Position numbers and translations under genes: made by a program
NCBI RefSeq assembly: GCF_006439395.2
Contig: NZ_CP083950.1
Coordinates: 4,515,001-4,579,000, forward strand
Direction of reading: 5' to 3'
Origin: Mesorhizobium sp. B4-1-4
GTDB taxonomy: Bacteria; Pseudomonadota; Alphaproteobacteria; Rhizobiales; Rhizobiaceae
Length of the DNA: 64,000 nucleotides
In this document: positions 8,867-17,442 of the stretch, piece after piece
Position numbering within the stretch: position 1 is the stretch's first letter
Layout: each line of letters opens with the position of its first letter
The notes under the pieces: model-generated
The model's database searches: none
What the model saw: the letters and a program-made list of their open reading frames with translations, nothing else
What the model was told of the DNA's origin: nothing

Positions 8867-10042
8867 TCAGGCAGCCGCTTTCAGCGATGCCTTCTGCGCG
8901 GCGAAGGCCCAGTCGAGCCAGGGCAGCAGCGCTTCGAGATCGGCGGTCTCGACCGTCGCGCCACACCAGATGCGCAGGCCAGGAGGCGCGTCGCGGTAGG
9001 AGCCGATGTCGTAGGCGACGCCTTCCCTGTCGAGCACCGAGACGAGAGCCTTGGCGAACGCCGCCTGCCCGTCCGCGTCAAGCGCTGCGACTTGCCGGTC
9101 GGTGAAGGACAGGCATACGGACGTGTTCGATCGCGTCGCGGGCTCAACGGCGAGATGGCCGAGCCATGCGGATTTGTCGACGAAACCGTCGAGAACCGCG
9201 GCATTGGCATCCGCCCTGGCGACCAGCGCATCCAGACCGCCGATCGACTTCGCCCATTGAAGGGCATCGAGATAGTCCTCGACGCACAGCATTGACGGCG
9301 TGTTGATGGTCTCGCCCTTGAAGATACCTTCGATCAGCTTGCCGCCCGAGGTCAGGCGGAAGATTTTCGGCAGCGGCCAGGCCGGCTTGTAGGTTTCCAG
9401 CCGCGCGACGGCGCGCGGACTGAGGATCAGCATGCCATGCGCGCCCTCGCCGCCCAGCACCTTCTGCCAGGAGAAGGTGACGACATCGAGTTTTTCGAAA
9501 TCGAGCCTCTGCGCGAAAGCCGCCGAGGTGGCGTCGCAGATGGTCAACCCCTTGCGATCGGCCGCAATGAAATCACCATTCGGCACGCGCACGCCCGATG
9601 TGGTGCCATTCCAGGTGAAGACCACGTCGCGGTCGAAATCGATCTTGGACAGGTCCGGCAATTCGCCGTAGCCAGCTTCGATTTTGCGCACATCCGCGAG
9701 TTTCAGCTGCTTGACCACGTCGGTGACCCAGCCGGAGCCAAAACTCTCCCAGGCGACCATGTCGACGCCGCGCTCGCCGAGCAGCGACCACAGCGCCATC
9801 TCGACCGCGCCGGTGTCGGACGCCGGCACGATGCCGATGCGGTAGCCGGCAGGAACCTGGAGGATTTCTCGTGTCAGCTCGATCGCCTGTTCGAGCTTGG
9901 TCTTGCCGATCTTGGCACGGTGGGAACGCCCGAGCGCAGCGTTTTTAAGTGCCTCGACCGACCAGCCGGGGCGTTTTGCGCAAGGACCTGAGGAAAAATT
10001 GGGATTTGCCGGACGGAGTCCGGGCTTCGCGGGAGTCGTCAT
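8867..10042 (-). CDS. serC: Phosphoserine aminotransferase
   Basis: 391 residues, the alphaproteobacterial long form of SerC (about 390). It transfers the amino group of glutamate to 3-phosphohydroxypyruvate, giving phosphoserine, and often also serves vitamin B6 synthesis. The pyridoxal-phosphate lysine is Lys194 in SWQKVLGGEGAHG. NFSSGPCAKRPGW near the N-terminus is characteristic. It is the promoter-proximal gene of serC-serA and is preceded by a structured leader that covers its ribosome-binding site (see 10049-10095). Confidence 0.97.
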   Translation of the reverse strand: MTTPAKPGLRPANPNFSSGPCAKRPGWSVEALKNAALGRSHRAKIGKTKLEQAIELTREILQVPAGYRIGIVPASDTGAVEMALWSLLGERGVDMVAWESFGSGWVTDVVKQLKLADVRKIEAGYGELPDLSKIDFDRDVVFTWNGTTSGVRVPNGDFIAADRKGLTICDATSAAFAQRLDFEKLDVVTFSWQKVLGGEGAHGMLILSPRAVARLETYKPAWPLPKIFRLTSGGKLIEGIFKGETINTPSMLCVEDYLDALQWAKSIGGLDALVARADANAAVLDGFVDKSAWLGHLAVEPATRSNTSVCLSFTDRQVAALDADGQAAFAKALVSVLDREGVAYDIGSYRDAPPGLRIWCGATVETADLEALLPWLDWAFAAQKASLKAAA

Positions 10043-10048
10043 CGTGGT

Positions 10049-10095
10049 CTATCCTTCCAGATAGTGGCCCCTCGTTGGGGAGGGGTGGCCCACGG
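10049..10095 (-). promoter_or_regulatory. serC RNA motif (structured leader of serC-serA)
   Basis: On the minus strand, directly before the serC ATG, are two hairpins: CCCCT / AGGGG (10068-10085) and CTATC / GATAG (10049-10064). The second hairpin contains the GGAAGG ribosome-binding site seven to ten bases before the ATG, so it can hide it. A conserved 'serC RNA motif' with two small hairpins in this place has been described upstream of serC in Alphaproteobacteria; its ligand is not established. That this is a member is inference from place, gene and structure; the consensus could not be aligned here. Confidence 0.65.
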
Positions 10096-10190
10096 ACGGC
10101 GATATGCGTTCAGGCTTCAGGCGTCAAGGGAAAAGTTTTTGTCGCTGCCAGGATACTGGCACTCTGCGATCAGGATGTCGTGACTTCAAA

Positions 10191-10222
10191 CGCAAACGGC
10201 GGACCGCACGGATCCGCCGTCA
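10191..10222 (-). terminator. Rho-independent terminator of the OMP gene at 10244
   Basis: Hairpin with arms of about 11 bp (ACGGCGGATCCG paired with CGGTCCGCCGT) 22 bp past the stop; on the minus strand it runs into TTTGCGTTTG. Confidence 0.7.
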
Positions 10223-10243
10223 AAGTCCTGATGCGTCCGGAGC

Positions 10244-11017
10244 CTACCAGAGGTCGTAGCGCAGCCCGAGCTTGACCTGGTGATTGCTGATCCCCTTGTG
10301 AACGGGAAAGGAGGTCAGGCTTGCTGCCGTCACATACTCGGCGCTGGGGGCGGAGAAGTACTGATAGCCCAGGTCGACGGAAACGTTCTTGGTCACCTGA
10401 TAGGCAAGGCCCGCATTCAACGTATAGGCGAAGGAGTATTGGGTCTTGTTGTCGCTCTGGACGAAATCGTCGGTGGGGTCGCTATTGTTGGTGAAATAGC
10501 TCGCCGAGAGCTTGCGCGTGCTGCGCACGATGCCGACGCCGGCGCCGAGGTAAGGAGTTATCCCGACATAGGTGCCAAGATCGACATAGCCGTTGAGCAT
10601 GCCCGTGAAGGCGTAATTCGTCAGGGACGCCGAAGCGACGGTCGAAGTTGCCGGCGGCGTTACGATCGCGGTATCGTCATAGCCGACGCCGATCTTGTTG
10701 CCGGGCAGATAGCCGAAATTGAGATCGGCGCGCAGATAATCGGTGAAGTGATAGCCGAAGCCGATGCTGGCAAAGACCGGATCTTCCTTGTCGTCGAAGC
10801 TGGCAGGCGTAAAGGCGAAATCCTCGTTCTTGAAGCTCTTCTGCGCCAGATACGAAACATCGCCGCGCAGATACCAGCCCGAGCCGACTTCGACCGGCAC
10901 GTAATCAGGCGCCTGGTCGACATAGATCGGCGGATCGTAGTCGGCGGCGAGTGCCGGTGTCAGTGGCAAAAGGCCGAGTCCGGCAACCGCCAGCACAATA
11001 CGCGATGTGAGTGTCAT
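10244..11017 (-). CDS. Outer-membrane beta-barrel protein, Omp25/Omp31-like
   Basis: 257 residues. A signal peptide of about 24 residues ends in ALAADYD; the mature part alternates polar and hydrophobic residues in eight or so strands, with YLRGDVSYLAQ near the N-terminus and the C-terminal strand KLGLRYDLW ending in an aromatic residue, as needed for barrel assembly by BamA. This is the porin-family / OmpW-OmpA-like eight-stranded barrel common in Rhizobiales and Brucella (Omp25, Omp31). Role: a structural surface protein. The start MTLTSRIVLAV is chosen for its signal peptide. A perfect CtrA box lies 77 bp upstream. A similar gene follows on the same strand upstream, which suggests an old duplication. 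Confidence 0.88.
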   Translation of the reverse strand: MTLTSRIVLAVAGLGLLPLTPALAADYDPPIYVDQAPDYVPVEVGSGWYLRGDVSYLAQKSFKNEDFAFTPASFDDKEDPVFASIGFGYHFTDYLRADLNFGYLPGNKIGVGYDDTAIVTPPATSTVASASLTNYAFTGMLNGYVDLGTYVGITPYLGAGVGIVRSTRKLSASYFTNNSDPTDDFVQSDNKTQYSFAYTLNAGLAYQVTKNVSVDLGYQYFSAPSAEYVTAASLTSFPVHKGISNHQVKLGLRYDLW

Positions 11018-11093
11018 GATCCCGACTCCCGGATTTGGCGCCTGCAATCACGGCGGCCGCCATCGTTTCAGGGAGCATTGTTAACCATAGTGG

Positions 11094-11109
11094 TTAAGTC
11101 ACGGTTAAG
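11094..11109 (-). promoter_or_regulatory. CtrA box upstream of the OMP gene at 10244
   Basis: On the minus strand the sequence reads TTAACCGTGACTTAAC, a perfect match to the CtrA consensus TTAA-N7-TTAAC, ending 77 bp before the start codon. A further dyad TTAACCA-tag-TGGTTAA lies at 11081-11097, overlapping it. CtrA is the master cell-cycle response regulator of Alphaproteobacteria. Confidence 0.65.
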
Positions 11110-11184
11110 GCTAACAGAGCGTTAGCGATTTGATTTCGAACGGAAACATCTTCAAGCCACCCGGCGAAAGACCGCCCGAACGAA

Positions 11185-11209
11185 AACCGCCCGGCTGAGC
11201 CGGGCGGTT
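11185..11209 (-). terminator. Rho-independent terminator of the OMP gene at 11235
   Basis: Perfect 11-bp hairpin (AACCGCCCGGC / GCCGGGCGGTT, 3-base loop), 25 bp past the stop, followed on the minus strand by TTTTCGTT. Confidence 0.85.
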
Positions 11210-11234
11210 CGTAACCATCGGAAGCAGGTAGGTC

Positions 11235-12068
11235 TTACTTGGTGTAGACCGGCTCGGGTTCGGGTTGGTAGGCCACAACAGGTGCGGCGCACCCGTTGTT
11301 GCCGCCGAACTGATAGCGCAGGCCACCGCGCACTTCATGTGTGTTGATGCCACGGTCGAAGCCAGGGCCCGAGCTGGTCACGTCCCACTCGAACATGCGG
11401 CCGCCCTGGATATGCGAGAAGCGATAGCCCGCATCGAGGATGATTTTATCGGTCAGGCAGTAGGAAGCGCCGGCCATCAGCGCATAGGCGAAGCGCCAGT
11501 TCGATGCTCCGGGATTATGCTCGGTGGTGTTCGGATCGTAGACATCATCCCACTTGACGCGCGCGCCGCCGATGCCGGCGCCGACATAGGGCGTGATGCC
11601 GTGCCAGGTGCCGATATCGACATAGGCGTTGGCAAGCAGCAGCAAGGCGCTCATCTTCGATACTTCGGTTGAAGTCCCGTTGATATCCGAGGTACCGCCG
11701 TTGAAGTTCGACTTGAACCAGTAGTCGGCGGTCAGGTCCGTGCGGAAATGATCGTTGATCTTGTAGCCGACGCCGCCGCCGAGCGAGAAACCGCCCTTAA
11801 GCCTGCCATAGTCGAAACTCTTGCTGCCCGGCGTGACCGAACAGTTACAGGGGTCGACGGTGTAAGTCATATAGTCGATGCCGCGGACATCGGATTTGTG
11901 ATAGTCGATATCGCCACGGATGTACCAGCCGCCGACATCGACCGGCTGCTCGTAGACCGGTGGCGGGGCCTCTTCGACCACCGGTTCTGGAAGGTCGGCC
12001 GCGAACACCGGCCAGGCCAGGCCCGCGAACAGCGCGGCAAACAAGGCCTTTCTTGCTGTATTGAACAT
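11235..12068 (-). CDS. Outer-membrane beta-barrel protein, Omp25/Omp31-like
   Basis: 277 residues. Signal peptide 1-24 ending PVFAADLPE, then an acidic Pro-rich spacer (EPVVEEAPPPVYEQP) and a barrel that starts at GGWYIRGDIDY and has the internal GGFSLGGGVGYKIND and VGAGIGGARVKWDD strands. The spacer and WYIRGD start match the other OMP gene below it (10244), supporting paralogy. The C-terminus carries an extra tail (CAAPVVAYQPEPEPVYTK) after the last strand RGGLRYQFG, so the protein does not end in the usual aromatic residue. ATG at 12068 follows GAGGGGTG; a GTG nine bases upstream is the alternative. A perfect palindromic CtrA box lies 82 bp upstream. Confidence 0.88.
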   Translation of the reverse strand: MFNTARKALFAALFAGLAWPVFAADLPEPVVEEAPPPVYEQPVDVGGWYIRGDIDYHKSDVRGIDYMTYTVDPCNCSVTPGSKSFDYGRLKGGFSLGGGVGYKINDHFRTDLTADYWFKSNFNGGTSDINGTSTEVSKMSALLLLANAYVDIGTWHGITPYVGAGIGGARVKWDDVYDPNTTEHNPGASNWRFAYALMAGASYCLTDKIILDAGYRFSHIQGGRMFEWDVTSSGPGFDRGINTHEVRGGLRYQFGGNNGCAAPVVAYQPEPEPVYTK

Positions 12069-12147
12069 GCTTGTCACCCCTCGGAACCCCGGAGCGCGAT
12101 CGCGCCCGAATAAGATTGGCTTTCAGGCGTGGATAATGAATTGCAAA

Positions 12148-12166
12148 GGTTAAAAGCCGTTTAACC
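12148..12166. promoter_or_regulatory. Palindromic CtrA box upstream of the OMP gene at 11235
   Basis: GGTTAAAAGCCGTTTAACC contains TTAA-N7-TTAAC on both strands, a perfect match to the CtrA consensus in either direction. It lies about 82 bp before the ATG at 12068, at promoter distance. Confidence 0.7.
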
Positions 12167-12252
12167 CTGTCGATTAACCACGAATCTCTGAAATCCGAGG
12201 GAATTCGACGAGGATTTCGACAAAGCCGGAGGCTGGTTCTCCGGCCAACGAA

Positions 12253-12275
12253 AAGCCCGCCGGCAGGGCGGGCTT
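12253..12275 (-). terminator. Rho-independent terminator of glmM
   Basis: Hairpin AAGCCCGCC / GGCGGGCTT with a 5-base loop, about 70 bp past the glmM stop; on the minus strand it is followed by TTTTCGTT. Confidence 0.8.
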
Positions 12276-12343
12276 CGATGCAAGCGGAGCGCGTGACGCA
12301 CTCCGGGCGCACCGGACGCGACGTCCTTCGGGCGCGATTGGGA

Positions 12344-13696
12344 TCAGGCGGCGCTGCGTGTTTCCGAGATCACCTCGACGATGTCGTTGACGACCGCCTC
12401 GACCAGTTGTGGATCGTCACCCTCGGCCATGACACGGATCAGCGGCTCGGTGCCGGACGGGCGGATGACCAGCCGCCCGGCCTTGCCGAGACGGTGGCGT
12501 GCATCCTCGATGACGGCCTTGACCGGGGCTTCATCGAGCGGCTTGCCGCCGGCGATGCGGACATTCTTCAGGATCTGCGGCACCGGCTCGAACTTCTTCG
12601 ACAGTTCGCTGACCGGGCGGCCCTGCCGCTTGATGCAGGCCAGCACCTGCAATGCCGACACCAGGCCGTCACCGGTGGTCGAGAAATCCGACAGCACGAT
12701 GTGGCCCGACTGTTCGCCGCCGACATTGAGCCCATGCGCGCGCATATGCTCCACCACATAGCGGTCGCCGACCTTGGTGCGGTGCAATTGCAGCTTCATG
12801 TCGCCCAGGAAGCGTTCGAGGCCGAGATTGGACATGACGGTCGAGACAACGCCGCCGCCGGCAAGCCGCCCGCTCTGATGCCAGGACTCCGCGATCAGCG
12901 CCATGATCTGGTCGCCATCGACGATGGCGCCGTTTTCATCGACGATGACGACGCGGTCGGCATCGCCGTCGAGCGCAATGCCGATGTCGGCGCGCACTTC
13001 ATGCACTTTCTTCTGCAGTCCGGCCGAATGGGTCGAACCGCATTCCTTGTTGATGTTGAAGCCGTTGGGCTCGACATTGATGGCCACGACCTCGGCGCCG
13101 AGTTCCCACAGCGCCTCGGGCGCCACCTTGTAAGCCGCCCCATTGGCGCAATCGACGACGATCCGGAGGCCTGAAAGCGACATCGAGCGCGGCAAGGTGC
13201 GCTTGGCGAATTCGATATAACGGTCATGCACGCCATCGACACGCTTGGCGCGGCCAAGCCCGTCCGAATCGGCGAGTGCCAGTTCGATATCCTTGTCGAG
13301 CATGCTCTCGATGCGTTCTTCGATCTCGTCCGAGAGCTTGTAGCCATCGGGGCCGAACAGCTTGATGCCGTTGTCGTAATAGGGATTGTGCGAAGCCGAG
13401 ATCATGACGCCGATGTCGGCGCGCAGCGACCGCACCAGCATGGCGACGGCCGGCGTCGGAATCGGGCCGAGCAGGAACACATCCATGCCGGCGGCGCAAA
13501 GCCCGGCCACCATCGCATTCTCGATCATGTAGCCGGAAAGCCTGGTGTCCTTACCCAGGACCACACGATGGCGGTGGCTGCCGCGCTGGAATGAAAGGCC
13601 GGCGGCCATGCCGACCCGCATGGCCACTTCCGCGGTCATCGGAAACTTGTTGGCGCGCCCGCGAATGCCGTCCGTTCCGAAGTAATTTCCTGCCAT
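12344..13696 (-). CDS. glmM: Phosphoglucosamine mutase
   Basis: 450 residues, standard length. It interconverts glucosamine-6-phosphate and glucosamine-1-phosphate for UDP-GlcNAc, hence peptidoglycan and LPS. The phosphoserine is Ser102 in GVMISASHNPYYDNG; the metal loop DGDADR sits near residue 240 and the phosphate-binding RPSGTEPLIRVM near the C-terminus. N-terminus MAGNYFGTDGIRG is the family start. In many bacteria glmM follows ftsH directly; here the two are separated by 1.7 kb that holds a divergent secreted protein and repeats. Confidence 0.97.
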   Translation of the reverse strand: MAGNYFGTDGIRGRANKFPMTAEVAMRVGMAAGLSFQRGSHRHRVVLGKDTRLSGYMIENAMVAGLCAAGMDVFLLGPIPTPAVAMLVRSLRADIGVMISASHNPYYDNGIKLFGPDGYKLSDEIEERIESMLDKDIELALADSDGLGRAKRVDGVHDRYIEFAKRTLPRSMSLSGLRIVVDCANGAAYKVAPEALWELGAEVVAINVEPNGFNINKECGSTHSAGLQKKVHEVRADIGIALDGDADRVVIVDENGAIVDGDQIMALIAESWHQSGRLAGGGVVSTVMSNLGLERFLGDMKLQLHRTKVGDRYVVEHMRAHGLNVGGEQSGHIVLSDFSTTGDGLVSALQVLACIKRQGRPVSELSKKFEPVPQILKNVRIAGGKPLDEAPVKAVIEDARHRLGKAGRLVIRPSGTEPLIRVMAEGDDPQLVEAVVNDIVEVISETRSAA

Positions 13697-13802
13697 GCCA
13701 GTCGGTATCCCCGATTGTTCTTATCCGGCACGTCATGCCACAATTGGCCGATGCGCCATGATCACATTGTGTGATTATATGTTACGATCCTTAGAAAATC
13801 AT

Positions 13803-13823
13803 TGTTGTGCACCGTACACAACA
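13803..13823. promoter_or_regulatory. Operator-like 21-bp dyad between glmM and the Cys-repeat gene
   Basis: Half-sites TGTTGTG and CACAACA flank a central CACCGTA that is itself nearly palindromic (only one mismatched pair and the centre break the symmetry). Such a long dyad is typical of a dimeric regulator site. It lies 107 bp upstream of the divergent glmM start and 240 bp upstream of the plus-strand gene at 14063, in the AT-richest part of this 366-bp gap. I cannot name the regulator. Confidence 0.45.
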
Positions 13824-14062
13824 TGGCCGCAACGCAGCATGGCGGCTCTCCGACACCGCAATATACCAGTTTTGCGAGCCATTCGGCGCAAATGCACGCG
13901 GAAAACCTTGTTTCGGGCCGGTAAGGGACAATGATTTCATCACCTTATCGGGAAAACCAGCTTCCGCCGATATATACCTCACTTGGCATCTGGCGCAACC
14001 GACCGTTGAGCGCTATTGATTTGCTGGGACGTATTAATGGGCTGCAGCAACGGAGAAACGCT

Positions 14063-14926
14063 ATGCTCATCCACCGACTTGCCACTCTGACCGGCCTTGC
14101 CGTCGTGACGTTGTTTCTGGCCGCGCCAGCCAACGCACTGACGATGGCCGAGTGCAGCACGAAGTACAACGCCGCCAAGGATGCGGGGACACTTGCCGGG
14201 CAGACCTGGAACCAGTTCCGCAAGGCACAGTGCGGCACCGACGCCGCGGCCACCAAGACCGATGCCAAGGCCACCGACACCAAGGCAGCAGACACGAAGA
14301 CCACCAAACCCGCCGCCGCGACCGCCGACAGCATGGCCAAGGGCCTGACCGCCAAGGAATGCAGCGCCAAGTACCAGGCTGCAAAGTCCGCCGGCACGCT
14401 GAACGGCATGAAGTGGAACGACTTCCGCAAGACCGAATGCGCCGCCGGAGCATCGGCTGCCGTCGACACCAAGGCGGCCACCACCAAGCCGGCCACCACC
14501 AAGCCGGCCACCACCAAGGCTGCCGCGGCTCCCGCCGCCAGCGGTGGCAAGAGCCTGACCATGGCCGAATGCAGCACCAAGTACCAGGCTGCAAAGACGG
14601 CGAATACGCTGAAGGGCACGAAGTGGAACGACTTCCGCAAGAGCGAATGCGGTGCCGGCGCATCCGATGACGAGACCGTGCCAGCTCCCAGCGAGGCAAA
14701 TTACACCAAGGAACCGGCAACGCCGACTGTCGCCGCGCCGAAGGGCGTGACTTTCCCGACCGCCATCTCGCCGAAATTCGCCACCGAGACCCCGGCCAAG
14801 GGTCGCATGCACACCTGCCTTGAACAGTACTACGCCAACAAGGATGCCAAGACGCTTGGCGGCTTGAAGTGGATCCAGAAGGGTGGCGGCTTCTACAGCC
14901 TCTGCAATGCCAAGCTGAAGAGCTGA
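14063..14926 (+). CDS. Secreted protein with four Cys-pair repeats (PsiF-like)
   Basis: 287 residues, signal peptide 1-25 ending ANALTMAE. The mature part has three strong repeats and one weaker C-terminal repeat of about 32 residues with the pattern ECSxKYxAAKxAxTLxGxxWNxFRKxxC, each with two cysteines 25 or so apart. Repeats 1 and 2 are joined by a Thr/Lys/Ala linker (TDAKATDTKAADTK), repeats 2 and 3 by tandem KPATT units, and repeat 3 and 4 by a Pro-rich linker. The Cys-(25)-Cys unit with LxG and RK resembles the PsiF repeat, seen in phosphate-starvation periplasmic proteins, but this is only a visual likeness. ATG at 14063 follows GGAGAAACGCT; frame open 130 bp upstream without sense. A good terminator follows. 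Function unknown. Confidence 0.8.
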   Translation: MLIHRLATLTGLAVVTLFLAAPANALTMAECSTKYNAAKDAGTLAGQTWNQFRKAQCGTDAAATKTDAKATDTKAADTKTTKPAAATADSMAKGLTAKECSAKYQAAKSAGTLNGMKWNDFRKTECAAGASAAVDTKAATTKPATTKPATTKAAAAPAASGGKSLTMAECSTKYQAAKTANTLKGTKWNDFRKSECGAGASDDETVPAPSEANYTKEPATPTVAAPKGVTFPTAISPKFATETPAKGRMHTCLEQYYANKDAKTLGGLKWIQKGGGFYSLCNAKLKS

Positions 14927-14948
14927 TCTCGTTTCGCAACGGTTGACG

Positions 14949-14985
14949 AAGGCCCGCGGACCGCAAGGTTCGCGGGCTTTTTGTT
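14949..14985 (+). terminator. Rho-independent terminator of the Cys-repeat gene
   Basis: GCCCGCG / CGCGGGC arms with a 12-base loop that can pair further, then TTTTTGTT. It starts 23 bp past the stop at 14926. Confidence 0.85.
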
Positions 14986-15033
14986 GGGCTCGAGGTCAAT
15001 GGGCGCTGCAAGGAAGCGCCGTCGGCGACACCG

Positions 15034-15081
15034 CCAATCTCACTCCTTTTGGAGGAGATGTCCGGCAGGACAGAGGGGCGC
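15034..15081 (+). repeat. Intergenic repeat element, copy 1 (inverted pair)
   Basis: About 48 bp, core GGAGATGTCCGGCAGGACAG followed by AGGGGCGC. A second copy lies inverted at 15227-15278. This looks like the dispersed short palindromic repeats common between Mesorhizobium genes. Confidence 0.6.
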
Positions 15082-15226
15082 GGGGGATCGCGGCTTCAAT
15101 CCCGCTTGGGTTCACCTTCGCGCAGGCGGGACCGGTGGTTCGGCGAAACCGCGATTGAGGAAGGAAAAATATGCGTGGTGGAGTCCAAAGCCCGTGGGCG
15201 CAAGGCTTTCCTTGACATACCGACGG

Positions 15227-15278
15227 GACAGCGCCCCTTCTGCCCTGCCGGGGCATCTCCCCTACCAAGGGGGATTGC
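15227..15278 (-). repeat. Intergenic repeat element, copy 2 (inverted pair)
   Basis: On the minus strand this reads as copy 1 with a few differences (GGGGAGATGCCCCGGCAGGG then CAGAAGGGGCGC). The 145 bp between the two copies hold no gene I can support; together with the flanks (14986-15360) this 375-bp stretch is gene-free. Confidence 0.6.
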
Positions 15279-15360
15279 ACGTCACATCGACTTTCACAAA
15301 TCGCCAACGCCGCGATGCGATTCCCGGACAGCTCTACATCTTCTCCCGCCCCAAAAGCAA

Positions 15361-15386
15361 AACGCCGCGGTTTGATCCGCGGCGTT
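15361..15386 (-). terminator. Rho-independent terminator of the ftsH operon
   Basis: Perfect 10-bp hairpin AACGCCGCGG / CCGCGGCGTT with 6-base loop, 22 bp past the ftsH stop; on the minus strand followed by TTTTGCTTTT. It ends the long tolQ-to-ftsH block. Confidence 0.88.
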
Positions 15387-15408
15387 TGTCGTGGGTGTTT
15401 GCTCTTCC

Positions 15409-17337
<1,929 letters not shown>

Positions 17338-17442
17338 CAATTGTCCCGTTGGCGTCCGCGGGCGGACACGCATCATGAGAGGAAACTTGGGCCTAACATA
17401 GGGAGAGCACTTCCCCTTGCCAAGCATAACAGCACGTGTGGG

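Noticed and set aside
10280..11125. Long plus-strand open frames opposite the OMP genes and elsewhere opposite real genes.
   Set aside because: High-GC antisense frames; the minus-strand products have clear family motifs and signal peptides.
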